A stretch of 64,000 nucleotides of DNA from GCA-2746605 sp963710615 (GCA_963710615.1 CAVQBF010000005.1:62001-126000); one strand, 5' to 3'; shown: positions 1-9,244, counted from the stretch's first letter. Notes: generated by a model not told the origin, from the sequence alone. Numbers and translations are program-made.

Positions 1-307
1 TAATTGCAGTATTGGCGCCATGATTTATTCCTGAAACAACAATATCCGGCGAATCTTTGAGTAAATTTTTTATTCCAAATTTCACGCAGTCAGCAGGAGT
101 GCCCTCAACGGCATAACCTTCAAATTTGTTTCTCATATTATACTTTGTGTAGCGGAGTGGTGTTTTCATTGTAATTGAGTGTCCAACCGCACTTTGTTCA
201 GTTATGGGTGCAACAACTTCAACCTCGCCAATTTCACTTAATGCATCGGCTAATTGAAAAATTCCTTCCGAGCCAATTCCGTCATCATTACATACCAATA
301 TTTTCAT
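1..307 (-). CDS. surE: 5'/3'-nucleotidase SurE (N-terminal part, runs off window)
   Basis: Reading leftward from an ATG at 307, the protein starts MKILVCNDDGIGSEGI and later contains SGINHGAN. The NDDG motif and the SGxNxGxN motif are the metal- and phosphate-binding signatures of the SurE survival protein, a metal-dependent phosphatase acting on nucleoside monophosphates in the cytoplasm. About 102 residues are visible; the C-terminal half lies outside the window. It is divergent from the gene at 438, with 130 bp between them that must hold both promoters. The family assignment is firm; substrate preference cannot be read from the sequence. Confidence 0.93.
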   Translation of the reverse strand, partial: MKILVCNDDGIGSEGIFQLADALSEIGEVEVVAPITEQSAVGHSITMKTPLRYTKYNMRNKFEGYAVEGTPADCVKFGIKNLLKDSPDIVVSGINHGANTAI

Positions 308-437
308 TAAATATTTTCCTATTTTGAAAAGAGATTTATAATTTAATTGACAAATATACCAAACTTTGCAGATTAAACAGTTTTTCGATTATTCATTAAC
401 AAGTTTAGACTAATACAATAAAATATGAGTAGGATAA

Positions 438-1271
438 ATGAAATTTAGGAAAATTATTTTTACAATAATTACTATTTGCATGATGCCGCAAGCATACTTA
501 ATGCAGAGTGATAGTTTGGAAATATTTATTATTGATGCATTTGTAACACCGGAAAAGCCGCATACATTTAATCTAAGTTTTTTTACTTCTGAAGAGGTAA
601 AAGCTAAACTTGAAATTGACGGTAAATACTTCGCCAATATTTCTGAGGACTATTTAGAAGATCATTCAGCATTGGTCGATTTTACTAATTACAGTTTTAC
701 GAATAAATTTGTGCCCTTTAACATTATTTGTGAAAAGAAAAATGGTGAATTAGTAAAAAGTGAGACTTATGAAATTGTATTGCCTTATGAAGAATTTATA
801 GAAACGAAAGAGGGGGATAATCCAATTTCCACAATTCTAATTGGATTAACATTGTATTTATTACCATCTCCCAATCTGTTTATTATTGGAAAAGAAAATT
901 ATTTTTCACTTACTAAGGAATTGCCAATTATAACATTCTACTCATCCGGCTATAATTATCCTCAAGGTAATGTTAGTTTGGAATATACACATATCTACGA
1001 AAAGTCAATTAAAAATAATCTTCGATTGGGATACAAGCACTTTATTCCGATAAGTGTTTTTGAATATCTTTCACCAGGAATTACCGGATTTACTAATTTT
1101 AATGGATTCAACGGAGTAGGAGCTGAAATTTCAATTGGGCTCTTTAATTTTTATGACGTTTTTACAGTTTACTCAAGATACCGATATAACCTAAATCCTT
1201 CTGAAACAAATCAACACTTCCAAGAAATTAGTATCGGGTTATATTCAAATTTCTTCACAATAGATTATTGA
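438..1271 (+). CDS. hypothetical secreted/outer-membrane protein
   Basis: 277 residues beginning MKFRKIIFTIITICMM, a basic-then-hydrophobic start that looks like a signal peptide ending near residue 20. I do not recognise the family. The first half is mixed; from about residue 165 it has alternating aromatic/polar stretches (for example YYFNL-type strands and a final Phe-rich segment, FFTIDY) of the kind seen in small outer-membrane barrels. The stop overlaps the TTG proposed as start of the methyltransferase, so the two are probably co-transcribed, but nothing links their functions. A role in the envelope is inference only. Confidence 0.6.
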   Translation: MKFRKIIFTIITICMMPQAYLMQSDSLEIFIIDAFVTPEKPHTFNLSFFTSEEVKAKLEIDGKYFANISEDYLEDHSALVDFTNYSFTNKFVPFNIICEKKNGELVKSETYEIVLPYEEFIETKEGDNPISTILIGLTLYLLPSPNLFIIGKENYFSLTKELPIITFYSSGYNYPQGNVSLEYTHIYEKSIKNNLRLGYKHFIPISVFEYLSPGITGFTNFNGFNGVGAEISIGLFNFYDVFTVYSRYRYNLNPSETNQHFQEISIGLYSNFFTIDY

Positions 1272-2143
1272 GATTTATGGCAAAAAAAGAAAACTATATT
1301 GATCTGGGTGAACGTGGGAAGTACAATAAAAATAACAAACTCAATAACCTAACGGGTAAAGAATGGATAAAGTTTTCCAAAACTTGGTTTATTCATACCC
1401 CGCCAAGAAGAAATAATGATGAAATACTTCATCCGGCAAAATATCCTGAAAGCCTTGTTTCAGAGTTCATAAACTTCTTCACAAAAAAAAATGACTGGGT
1501 ATTGGATCCATTTTTAGGAACTGGCAGCACTTTAATAGCAGCAGGAGGTTTGTTCAGAAATGCTTTTGGTATTGAACTTAACAAGGGTTATTTCAATATT
1601 GCAGATAAGCGGATAAAAAAAAATAATTATAAGAATAAAATTATTGCATTCAATGGAAATTCTTTGAACACTTCTGCCATTGTAATAAAAAGTTTTTCAA
1701 AAAGAAAAAAGTTTGACTATATAATCACTTCTCCGCCTTATTGGAATCAACTTGAGCGGAATTCTATGAGACAAAAAAGTAGAAATGAAAACGGACTTGA
1801 TACAAAGTATTCTAATTCAGTAGATGATATTGGAAATATTATGAGCTATGAAGAATTTTTGGAAGCCCAAGCGAAAATATTTGATGCTGTTTATGATGTA
1901 ACTAGAGAAAATGCCTATTTAACAATAATAACTAATAATATATATTATAAATCTAAACTTTATCCTCTCGCATTTGATACAGCAAATTCACTAACTAAAA
2001 GAGGTAAAAAAAGCTGGGTCTTAAAGGATGAAAAAGTTTGGCTCCAGAACGATAAGCCTTTAATAGCACTTGGTGTAAATAGTGCATGGGTCGGAAACAG
2101 ACATCATCAATACTGTTTAATTTTTAGGAAGGAAAATAGTTAA
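1268..2143 (+). CDS. solitary DNA methyltransferase (N4-cytosine/N6-adenine class)
   Basis: 291 residues carrying the AdoMet-binding motif DPFLGTGST at about residues 80-88 and the catalytic motif TSPPYW at about 153-158, preceded by a motif X-like region (HPAKYPESL). Motif order X-I-IV fits amino-methyltransferases; SPPYW favours N4-cytosine but N6-adenine is possible. It would transfer a methyl group from AdoMet to a base within a specific DNA site. No restriction endonuclease gene is adjacent; the neighbours are a secreted protein and xseA. The longest frame starts at a TTG overlapping the previous stop; the ATG at 1277 (MAKKENY) is an equally good start. Confidence 0.85.
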   Translation: MRFMAKKENYIDLGERGKYNKNNKLNNLTGKEWIKFSKTWFIHTPPRRNNDEILHPAKYPESLVSEFINFFTKKNDWVLDPFLGTGSTLIAAGGLFRNAFGIELNKGYFNIADKRIKKNNYKNKIIAFNGNSLNTSAIVIKSFSKRKKFDYIITSPPYWNQLERNSMRQKSRNENGLDTKYSNSVDDIGNIMSYEEFLEAQAKIFDAVYDVTRENAYLTIITNNIYYKSKLYPLAFDTANSLTKRGKKSWVLKDEKVWLQNDKPLIALGVNSAWVGNRHHQYCLIFRKENS

Positions 2144-3319
2144 TTGGAATTTGCAATTTCTGTAAGTGAAATAACTAATCATATTAAAAGAACTTTAGAA
2201 GAAGATTTTTCTCAAGTAAAAGTTATTGGTGAAATCTCAAATTTTAAAGCTCACGTATCCGGTCATTGGTACTTTACGTTAAAAGATAGTAATGCTTCTA
2301 TAAGTTGTACAATGTGGCGGGGGATTAATAATTATGTTTTTTTTACTCCGAAAGATGGAATGAAAGTAATTTTATCCGGTAGGATTACAGTCTATCCTCC
2401 AAGAGGTTCATACCAGTTAGATGCAAAATCTATGAAACCGGCAGGTGAGGGTGAACTTCAAAAAGCATTCGAAGACTTGAAGAATAGATTGAGAAATGAA
2501 GGTTTATTTAATGAGGAGTTTAAAAAATCAATTCCTTCTTTTCCTCAGAAAATTGGTATTGTCACAGGCAGTGATACCGCCGCTTTTAGAGATATGCTCA
2601 GTGTCGCAGAAAGAAGATATCCATTAGTGAAAATAATTATTGCTCCGGCAAAAGTACAAGGTGATGGATCAGCTGGTGAGATTGCTAATCAAATTATTGC
2701 CTTAAACAAACGAAAAGATATTGACATTATAATTATTGGGCGAGGCGGGGGCTCTTTAGAAGACCTTTGGGCATTTAACGAGGAAATTGTAGCAAAAGCA
2801 ATTTTTAAATCCAAAATCCCAATTATCTCTGGCATCGGACACGAAATTGATTTTACCATAGCTGATTTTGTATCGGATCTAAGAGCTCCAACTCCTTCGG
2901 CAGCAATGGAATTAGCAACTCCTAATAAGGATGAAATTTTTGCCTTTATTTCTGAATTTAACTATTATAATGGAGTAAATATTTCTGAGAAATTGTCAAA
3001 CTTTAGAGAGCAAATTAACGATCTAATCGAGTCATTTGGTTTTAAAAATCTTACCAATATTGTTAATAATAAAAAACAAACAATTGATAATTATTTATTT
3101 AGAATTCAAGTCATTATTAGTAATTTGATAAGTAAGAAAAAAAATAATTTAGCTCTTAAAGAAAAAATTATTTCATCTAATAATATTGATCATATATTAA
3201 GCAGAGGTTTTGCAATAGTTGAACAAAATAAGAAAATTGTCAAAAGAAAGATTCAATTTATTCCTGAAACAGAATTTGATTTGACATTTAGTGATGGAAA
3301 GGTGAAAATTGTAAAATGA
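2144..3319 (+). CDS. xseA: exodeoxyribonuclease VII large subunit
   Basis: 391 residues. An N-terminal OB-fold (VIGEISNFKAHVSGHWYF, about residues 24-41) is followed by the exonuclease VII large-subunit core (IGIVTGSDTAAFRDM, IIIGRGGGSLEDLWAF, GIGHEIDFTIAD). With XseB it degrades single-stranded DNA from both ends into short oligonucleotides. The TTG start follows the methyltransferase stop directly, and the end overlaps xseB by 4 nt (ATGA), so the two subunits are translationally coupled. Length and motifs are normal. Confidence 0.96.
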   Translation: MEFAISVSEITNHIKRTLEEDFSQVKVIGEISNFKAHVSGHWYFTLKDSNASISCTMWRGINNYVFFTPKDGMKVILSGRITVYPPRGSYQLDAKSMKPAGEGELQKAFEDLKNRLRNEGLFNEEFKKSIPSFPQKIGIVTGSDTAAFRDMLSVAERRYPLVKIIIAPAKVQGDGSAGEIANQIIALNKRKDIDIIIIGRGGGSLEDLWAFNEEIVAKAIFKSKIPIISGIGHEIDFTIADFVSDLRAPTPSAAMELATPNKDEIFAFISEFNYYNGVNISEKLSNFREQINDLIESFGFKNLTNIVNNKKQTIDNYLFRIQVIISNLISKKKNNLALKEKIISSNNIDHILSRGFAIVEQNKKIVKRKIQFIPETEFDLTFSDGKVKIVK

Positions 3320-3531
3320 GCAAGAAAAGTAAAAGCTTTGAAGATTCTTTAAATAGACTTCAAGAAATTTCTGAACTTTTAGAAAGTGATGAAATTACTT
3401 TAGAAGATTCAATAGCATTATATGAAGAAGGAATTAAGTTATCTAAACAATGTTATTCCATACTCGATAAAGCTGAATTAAAAGTTGAACAACTTAACAA
3501 AGAAATAGAAGAAGAATTAAATAAATCCTAA
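3316..3531 (+). CDS. xseB: exodeoxyribonuclease VII small subunit
   Basis: 71 residues with the family pattern SFEDSLNRLQEISELLESDEITLEDSIALYEEG (positions about 7-39), a short helical protein that packs on XseA to form active exonuclease VII. The start overlaps the end of xseA by 4 nt, the usual arrangement. Ends in an acidic/lysine tail. dxs follows after 17 nt, an xseB-near-dxs order also known from other bacteria. Confidence 0.95.
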   Translation: MSKKSKSFEDSLNRLQEISELLESDEITLEDSIALYEEGIKLSKQCYSILDKAELKVEQLNKEIEEELNKS

Positions 3532-3548
3532 AAATAGAGAGTTCCAAA

Positions 3549-5444
3549 GTGGTAGACGAATCAAAGTATAATATTTTGTTTAATGTTAATTCCCCAAAAG
3601 ATATCAGAGATTTTAGCATTCCTCAATTAAAAGATTTGTGCGAAGAGATAAGAGAGTATATGGTTGATGTGGTATCTCAAATTGGTGGACATTTTGGTGG
3701 AGGTCTTGGTGCAGTTGAATTGACTGTTGCTCTTCACAAAGTGTTTGATACACCAAGTGATAAATTAATTTGGGATACAGGTCATCAAGCTTATCCGCAT
3801 AAAATCATTACCGGAAGAAGAGATCAGCTGAAAACTATTAGGAAGTTTAAGGGCATTAGTGGGTTTTTAAAGCGATCTGAAAGTGAGTATGATGAGTTCG
3901 GTGCCGGACATGCTTCAACATCAATATCTGCTGCTCTTGGTATTGCTGCTGCTAATGATCTAAATGGGGAACCAGAAAAAAAAGTTATTGCAATAATCGG
4001 AGATGGAGCAATGACTGGCGGTATGGCATACGAAGCGATGAACAATGCCGGCTTTATTAAAAAAAATCTTATTGTAGTTCTGAATGATAACAATATGTCA
4101 ATTGCGCCAAACGTCTGGCAGATATCAAATTATTTTAATGAAATTATTTCCCACCCTGAATACAATAAATTTAAAGGTGCAATTTGGGATCTGACTGGTA
4201 AGCTTGATAATTTTGGTGATCGGTTAAGAACTGTTGCAGGACGAGTTGAAACTGGTATAAAAGCAATCGTCACTCCAGGTATGCTCTTCGAGGCACTTGG
4301 TTTTAGATACTTTGGACCTGTAAATGGGCATAATATAAATAAGCTTGTTAAACTATTTGAACAGGTTAAAGATTTAAAAGGACCAATTCTTGTCCATATA
4401 ATTTCAGAAAAAGGAAAGGGGTACAAACCTGCCGAAGGCAGTCAGGCACAATTTCATGGTGTTACCCCTTTTGATAAAGTTACGGGTGAAATGCAGAAGA
4501 AAACTGGAGCCGCGCCTTCATATACGAAAATTTTTGGAACTGCCCTTGCCGAAATTATGAGAGTGAATAAGAAGGTAGCCGGAATTACTGCTGCAATGCC
4601 AGATGGTACAGGGCTATCAATAATTCAGGAAGAATTTCCTGAAAGATATTATGATGTAGGAATTGCTGAAGAACATGGTGTAACTTTTGCTGCCGGTTTA
4701 GCAACTCAAGGAATAATTCCAGTTGTTGCAATTTACTCTACTTTTCTGCAGAGAGGAATTGATCAAATAATTCATGATGTAGCACTACAAAAACTTCATG
4801 TAGTGTTTGTTCTTGATAGAGCAGGACTTGTTGGTGCAGATGGTCCAACACACCATGGAAGTTTTGATATTTCATACTTGAGGTATATTCCCGGTATAGT
4901 AATTATGGCTCCTAAGGATGAAGCTGAACTCAGAAATATGCTCAGCACCGCCATTGATTACAAAAAAGGACCAGTAGTTATCCGTTATCCAAGAGGTTCT
5001 GCGCTTGGTGTTGAAGTTAAAGATGGTTTTGATAATTTGGAAATTGGCAAATCAGAACAACTTGAAAAAGGTGATGATGTTGCGATTCTGGCTATTGGGT
5101 CTATGGTTGATTATTCAATTAAAGCAGTTGAAACCTTAAAAACTGAAGGGACTAAAGCAGCCTTATATAATATGCGTTTTGCAAAACCATTGGATGAAGA
5201 AGTATTAGATACAATTGCTCAAAAATATAATAAAATAGTTACTATTGAAGAAAATGCTGTTGTTGGTGGATTTGGAACCGGTGTTATTGAATATTTTAAT
5301 CAGAAGAATTATAAAAATGATGTTTTAAGAATTGGTTTACCCGATGAGTTTATTGACCATGGAACACAAGCTGAATTGCACAATTTATTGAAAATTGATT
5401 CTGATGGAATTGTAGCAAGGGTTCAAGAATTTGTGAAAAAGTAA
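3549..5444 (+). CDS. dxs: 1-deoxy-D-xylulose-5-phosphate synthase
   Basis: 631 residues, normal length. The thiamine-diphosphate binding segment GDGAMTGGMAYEAMNNAG lies near residue 152, the transketolase-type catalytic Glu in VGIAEEHGVTFAAGLA near residue 373, and HHGSFDISYL near 438. The enzyme condenses pyruvate and glyceraldehyde-3-phosphate to 1-deoxyxylulose-5-phosphate, first step of the MEP isoprenoid pathway and a branch point to thiamine and pyridoxal. The start is a GTG, with a GAGAG stretch upstream. The reading frame is intact over 1.9 kb, in contrast to several other genes here. Confidence 0.97.
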   Translation: MVDESKYNILFNVNSPKDIRDFSIPQLKDLCEEIREYMVDVVSQIGGHFGGGLGAVELTVALHKVFDTPSDKLIWDTGHQAYPHKIITGRRDQLKTIRKFKGISGFLKRSESEYDEFGAGHASTSISAALGIAAANDLNGEPEKKVIAIIGDGAMTGGMAYEAMNNAGFIKKNLIVVLNDNNMSIAPNVWQISNYFNEIISHPEYNKFKGAIWDLTGKLDNFGDRLRTVAGRVETGIKAIVTPGMLFEALGFRYFGPVNGHNINKLVKLFEQVKDLKGPILVHIISEKGKGYKPAEGSQAQFHGVTPFDKVTGEMQKKTGAAPSYTKIFGTALAEIMRVNKKVAGITAAMPDGTGLSIIQEEFPERYYDVGIAEEHGVTFAAGLATQGIIPVVAIYSTFLQRGIDQIIHDVALQKLHVVFVLDRAGLVGADGPTHHGSFDISYLRYIPGIVIMAPKDEAELRNMLSTAIDYKKGPVVIRYPRGSALGVEVKDGFDNLEIGKSEQLEKGDDVAILAIGSMVDYSIKAVETLKTEGTKAALYNMRFAKPLDEEVLDTIAQKYNKIVTIEENAVVGGFGTGVIEYFNQKNYKNDVLRIGLPDEFIDHGTQAELHNLLKIDSDGIVARVQEFVKK

Positions 5445-5466
5445 AAATCATTAAAGAGGATTAATC

Positions 5467-6471
5467 TTGAAAGAAAATACCAAAATAGCAATTATTGGTT
5501 TGGGGGGAGTTGCACAACTAGTTCACTTGCCAATTTTATCAAAAATAAATTCTGTTGATATTGTTGCCGTAAGTGAAATTAATAAAACAAGATTAAAAAC
5601 TGTTGCAGAAAAGTTTAGTATCAAAAATAAGTATACTGATTTTACTAAGATGCTAAGTGAAATTGAATTTGATGCAGCTATTATTTCTACTCCTACCAAT
5701 ACTCATAAAGATATTGCAGTTGAGTGTCTCAAACATGGTAAACATTTACTTATAGAAAAACCAATAGCTCTTAATTACGAAGAAACAAAGATTATTGACG
5801 ATACCGCAAAAAAATATAAATGTAACGTCATGGTAGGTATGAATTTTAGATTTAGACCGGATTCAATGCTACTAAAAAGTTTGATAAATAGTGGTGAGCT
5901 GGGTGAATTATTTTATATTAAATGTGGTTGGACACGTAAGCAAAGTAGTCAGCAAAATTGGTTTACAAGAAAAAGCTCAGCGGGCGGTGGTGTTTTATTG
6001 GACCTTGGAATAGTTTTACTAGATACAGCACTTTGGTTGTTAGATTTTCCGAAAGTTAAAAATGTAACTGCACAAAATTATAATCATAATACTCAGAATA
6101 TTGAGGATTCCTCAGTAGGATTTATAAGGTTTAATAACTCTTCAATTCTTAATTATGAAGTAAGCTGGTCATTTCATGATGAAACCGATAAATTTAAATT
6201 AACAGCATTTGGAACTGAAGGTACTGGACATTTAAACCCTCTTAGAGCTTACAAAAAATTAGCAACTACAAGAGTTGATTATACTTTAAATACTGGTTCC
6301 CCTTCAAAAAATTTATTTAAGAAATCATACGAAAATGAATTAAAACATTTTATTGGAATTTTAAAAGGTTCTAACAAGTTGATTTCATCCAGTGAAGAAG
6401 CTCTGTTAAGAATGAAGTTGGTTGAAAATTTATATGAATCTGCAAAAATTAAATCGGAAGTTAATTTTTAA
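5467..6471 (+). CDS. Gfo/Idh/MocA family NAD(P)-dependent oxidoreductase
   Basis: 334 residues with an N-terminal Rossmann fold (IAIIGLGGVAQLVHLPIL, residues 7-24) and the family motif LIEKPIAL near residue 96, followed by the mixed alpha/beta C-terminal domain. Members oxidise or reduce sugar and inositol derivatives; the substrate cannot be told here. The TTG start at 5467 is supported by an AAAGAGGA ribosome-binding site a few bases upstream. It lies between dxs and the phosphate regulator on the same strand; the tight spacing suggests one transcript but not a shared role. Confidence 0.9.
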   Translation: MKENTKIAIIGLGGVAQLVHLPILSKINSVDIVAVSEINKTRLKTVAEKFSIKNKYTDFTKMLSEIEFDAAIISTPTNTHKDIAVECLKHGKHLLIEKPIALNYEETKIIDDTAKKYKCNVMVGMNFRFRPDSMLLKSLINSGELGELFYIKCGWTRKQSSQQNWFTRKSSAGGGVLLDLGIVLLDTALWLLDFPKVKNVTAQNYNHNTQNIEDSSVGFIRFNNSSILNYEVSWSFHDETDKFKLTAFGTEGTGHLNPLRAYKKLATTRVDYTLNTGSPSKNLFKKSYENELKHFIGILKGSNKLISSSEEALLRMKLVENLYESAKIKSEVNF

Positions 6472-6477
6472 TATAAA

Positions 6478-7167
6478 ATGGCAAAAATCTTATTAGTTGA
6501 TGACGAGAAAGATATTGTAGAATTTTTGCAATATAATTTAGAAGCCGAAGGCTTTGAAGTTATCTCTGCATATGATGGTGAAGCTGCATTATCCCAGATG
6601 AAGGAAATGCCTGATTTAGTTGTAATTGATGTTATGATGCCCAAGATGAATGGCTACGATGTTTGTAAACAGATTAGACTAAATGAGTTGTATGATGACA
6701 TCCCGGTAATTTTTTTAACAGCAAAAACAAGTGAATTTGATGAGCTAAAAGGATTTGATCTTGGTGCTGATGATTATATCAAAAAACCTATATCTCCCAA
6801 AATGCTTGTAGCAAGGGTTAAATCAAAACTTAAACGTAGTAAGTCTAATGAAGAAAAAGAATTGCAGCAGTCTTCTACTATAAGTATTGGACCTTTGCAA
6901 ATTAACAAAGATAAATATGAAGTGAAATTAGACGGTGAACAGATAATACTACCCAAGAAGGAATTTTCGATATTGTATTATTTAGCTAAAAAACCAGGAA
7001 AAGTTTTTCCTCGAGATCAAATCCTCAATGATGTATGGGGTGAAGATATTTTTGTGGTTGAAAGAACCGTTGACGTTCACGTGAGAAAAATTAGAGAAAA
7101 GTTTGGTAAGTATTCAGATCTAATTGAAACAATTAAAGGTGTAGGATATCGTTTCAAAGAATTTTAA
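6478..7167 (+). CDS. phoB: PhoB-like response regulator (receiver + winged-helix DNA-binding domain)
   Basis: 229 residues. The receiver domain has the acidic pair DDE (residues 8-10), the phosphoacceptor Asp in VVIDVMMPKMNG (about 51), the conserved Thr in IFLTAK and Lys in DDYIKKP. An OmpR/PhoB-type winged helix follows (ILPKKEFSILYYLAKKPGKV, then ERTVDVHVRKIREKFG, GVGYRFKEF). Only context makes it PhoB: a histidine kinase and the complete pst-phoU cluster follow on the same strand, and 11-bp-spaced repeats lie before pstS. It would activate phosphate-starvation genes when phosphorylated. Confidence 0.88.
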   Translation: MAKILLVDDEKDIVEFLQYNLEAEGFEVISAYDGEAALSQMKEMPDLVVIDVMMPKMNGYDVCKQIRLNELYDDIPVIFLTAKTSEFDELKGFDLGADDYIKKPISPKMLVARVKSKLKRSKSNEEKELQQSSTISIGPLQINKDKYEVKLDGEQIILPKKEFSILYYLAKKPGKVFPRDQILNDVWGEDIFVVERTVDVHVRKIREKFGKYSDLIETIKGVGYRFKEF

Positions 7168-7270
7168 TAAGTTTTTCTCAAATTTTAAATACTCAGTAAT
7201 TTTTCTGAAAGAAATCTTATTCCTTAGTCTAATCTTTGGAATCCTCATAATTTTATTTTATCACACCTCA

Positions 7271-8194
7271 TTGCCTGAAACACTTTTTGTGGTTGCCGTC
7301 ATTATAGTGTTTGATGTAATAATATTAAATTCCATTGGATATAAAAGAAGAAAAGAAATAGAAGAAATTAAATCTCTAGTAAAATCTATTAGAAAAAATA
7401 AGATACTTAATGAGGAAGAAATACGGCTCAGCAAATCGCTAAAGGAGCTGGAAGGAAATGTAAAGGCGATGTTTAGAAGGACACAACGTGATCTTCAAAA
7501 TGTCGAAAAACTTGCACAAGCAAGAAGCGATTTTCTTGGTTATGTTTCACACGAACTAAGAACCCCGATCTTCACAATTCAAGGATACCTTGAGACTTTA
7601 CTAAATGGAGCAATTAATGATCCAAAAGTAAATAAAGTCTTTTTGGAAAAAGCAATGCGACATTCTAGTAATCTTAATACTTTGCTAAATGATTTGATCG
7701 ATATATCAATGATTGAATCCGGTTTGATGAGTCTTAGTTATAGATATTTTAATCTTTACAACTTTTTAAAAGATATAATTGCTGAAGTTAAACAATTTGA
7801 GAATAGTAAAAATATAGATATAATCCTTGGTGATTTTGATACAGAAATTTCTGTCTACGGTGATAAAGACAAACTTAAACAAGTAATGATAAACTTACTT
7901 TCTAATGCTCTTAAATATACTAACGAAGGTAGTGTGCAAGTTATTGTTTTTGACAAAAATAAAACTGTGACCATTAAAGTTAAAGATACTGGGATTGGAA
8001 TACCCCACAATGAAATAAACAGAATTTTCGAAAGATTTTATAGAACTGAAAGAGAAAGAACCAGCATTATACCAGGAACCGGACTTGGACTAGCCATAGT
8101 TAAACATATTATTGAAGCTCACGATTCAACTGTAATTGTAAATAGTGAAATTAACAAAGGTAGTGAATTTTCATTTAAGCTTCAGAAAGAATAG
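7271..8194 (+). CDS. phoR: PhoR-like sensor histidine kinase
   Basis: Clear HisKA-HATPase kinase: H-box YVSHELRTPIFTIQGYLE, N-box QVMINLLSNALKYTNEG, G1 VKDTGIGIP, F-box RIFERFYR and G2 GTGLGLAIVKHII. There is no PAS domain between the membrane part and the H-box. The listed start is a TTG, but the frame stays open back to 7145 and the upstream codons encode a further hydrophobic segment (KEILFLSLIFGILIILFY), giving the usual two membrane helices. No ATG, GTG or TTG exists upstream; ATT at 7199 or CTG at 7205 are the only plausible starts, unless an indel hides one. Partner of the PhoB-like regulator by adjacency. Confidence 0.85.
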   Translation: MPETLFVVAVIIVFDVIILNSIGYKRRKEIEEIKSLVKSIRKNKILNEEEIRLSKSLKELEGNVKAMFRRTQRDLQNVEKLAQARSDFLGYVSHELRTPIFTIQGYLETLLNGAINDPKVNKVFLEKAMRHSSNLNTLLNDLIDISMIESGLMSLSYRYFNLYNFLKDIIAEVKQFENSKNIDIILGDFDTEISVYGDKDKLKQVMINLLSNALKYTNEGSVQVIVFDKNKTVTIKVKDTGIGIPHNEINRIFERFYRTERERTSIIPGTGLGLAIVKHIIEAHDSTVIVNSEINKGSEFSFKLQKE

Positions 8195-8216
8195 TAAATA
8201 TTACTTCATAAAAAAT

Positions 8217-8256
8217 CTTAACAATTCCTTAACATTCCCGTAATATTCTAGTAATT
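8217..8256 (+). promoter_or_regulatory. putative Pho box: four 7-bp repeats at exact 11-bp spacing
   Basis: CTTAACA at 8217 and 8228 are identical; CGTAATA at 8239 and AGTAATT at 8250 are degenerate copies in the same register. Direct repeats one helical turn apart (11 bp) are how PhoB/PhoP-class regulators bind, and the TTAACA core matches what is known from Bacillus PhoP and cyanobacterial Pho boxes. The site ends 47 bp before the pstS ATG, with an AT-rich TATAAA at about 8265. Binding by the regulator at 6478 is inference. Confidence 0.6.
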
Positions 8257-8302
8257 CTGCATTTATAAATTTCCATATTGTTAATTAAAAAAATGAGGAA
8301 AA

Positions 8303-9204
8303 ATGAAAACTAGAAAAAAAGTATCAATAATTGCTTCAACTTTACTAATAGTATTATTCATATTAGTCGGCTGTAAGAAAAAGGACGAAATTCAAAAATC
8401 GGTTGTCTCTGTTAAAGGTTCTGATACAATGGTAAACCTTTCGCAGAAATGGGCTGAAAACTATATGCAAAAAAATCCAGATGCATCAATTCAAGTTACA
8501 GGGGGTGGATCAGGAACGGGGATAGCTGCATTATTAAATGGTACGGTTGATATTGCAAATGCTAGTCGTGAATTAAAACAAAAAGAATATGATAAAGCCA
8601 AAGAATTAGGGATTGATCCGCAAGAATTCCGAGTAGCTCTAGATGGTATTGCAGTAATAGTTCATCCGGAAAATCCTATTGAGGAATTGACCGTTGATCA
8701 GATTAGAGATATTTTTATTGGAAAAATTGAAAATTGGAAAGAACTTGGCGGAATGGATTCACCAATAACGCTTTATGGCAGAGAAAATAGTAGTGGAACT
8801 TACGAATTCTTCAAAGAACATGTTTTAGGCAAAGATGAACGTGGTAAATCAAATGATTTTGCAGTTTCTACTCAAGTTTTGCAAGGAACGGCAGCATTGG
8901 TGAAGCTGTTGCTAGAGATAAAAAAGGTGTAGGGTATGGTGGGGTAGGATATTTTGCATTGCGTACCGATGTTAAAATTCTAAGAGTGAAAGAAAATAAT
9001 GATGCTCCTGCAATAGCACCGGCAGCTGATGGTAAAGTAAATTATGAAGCAATTTGGAACGGAGAGTATTCGATATCTCGTTACTTATATTGTTATACAA
9101 ATGGGACTCCATCAACTAAAATACAAAATTTTATGGATTATATACTATCAGAAGAGGGACAAGATTTAGTTAAACAAATGGAATATATTCCATTACCTAA
9201 GTAG
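8303..9204 (+). pseudogene. pstS: phosphate ABC transporter substrate-binding lipoprotein PstS (one frameshift)
   Basis: Starts MKTRKKVSIIASTLL with a lipobox ending LVGC near residue 24, so it should be a lipoprotein in the periplasm. The fold signature VKGSDTMVNLSQKWAENY and TGGGSGTGIAALLNG are phosphate-binding segments of the PstS family, with YGRENSSGTYEFF further on. The frame breaks at about 8897: the first frame ends at 8932, while the next frame continues correctly as GEAVARDKKGVGYGGVGYF to 9204. A single missing base after GCAGCA would repair it. An in-vivo knockout inside an otherwise intact pst operon seems unlikely; a sequence error is my preferred reading. The ATG has GAGG upstream. 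Confidence 0.88.
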
Positions 9205-9218
9205 TTAAAAATCAATAC

Positions 9219-9244
9219 AAAAGATTTATTAAAAATCTTTTTTT
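9219..9244 (+). terminator. stem-loop between pstS and the porin gene
   Basis: A 9-bp perfect stem AAAAGATTT / AAATCTTTT with a 5-nt loop is followed by a T-run, 15 nt after the pstS stop. It looks like a weak intrinsic terminator or a 3'-end stabiliser that would let pstS be expressed more than the downstream pst genes, as is common for binding proteins of ABC transporters. AT-only stems are weak, hence moderate confidence. Confidence 0.45.

Noticed and set aside
8880..8960. Programmed ribosomal frameshifting in pstS.
   Set aside because: No slippery heptamer with downstream structure at the break, and many unrelated genes in the window show the same kind of break.
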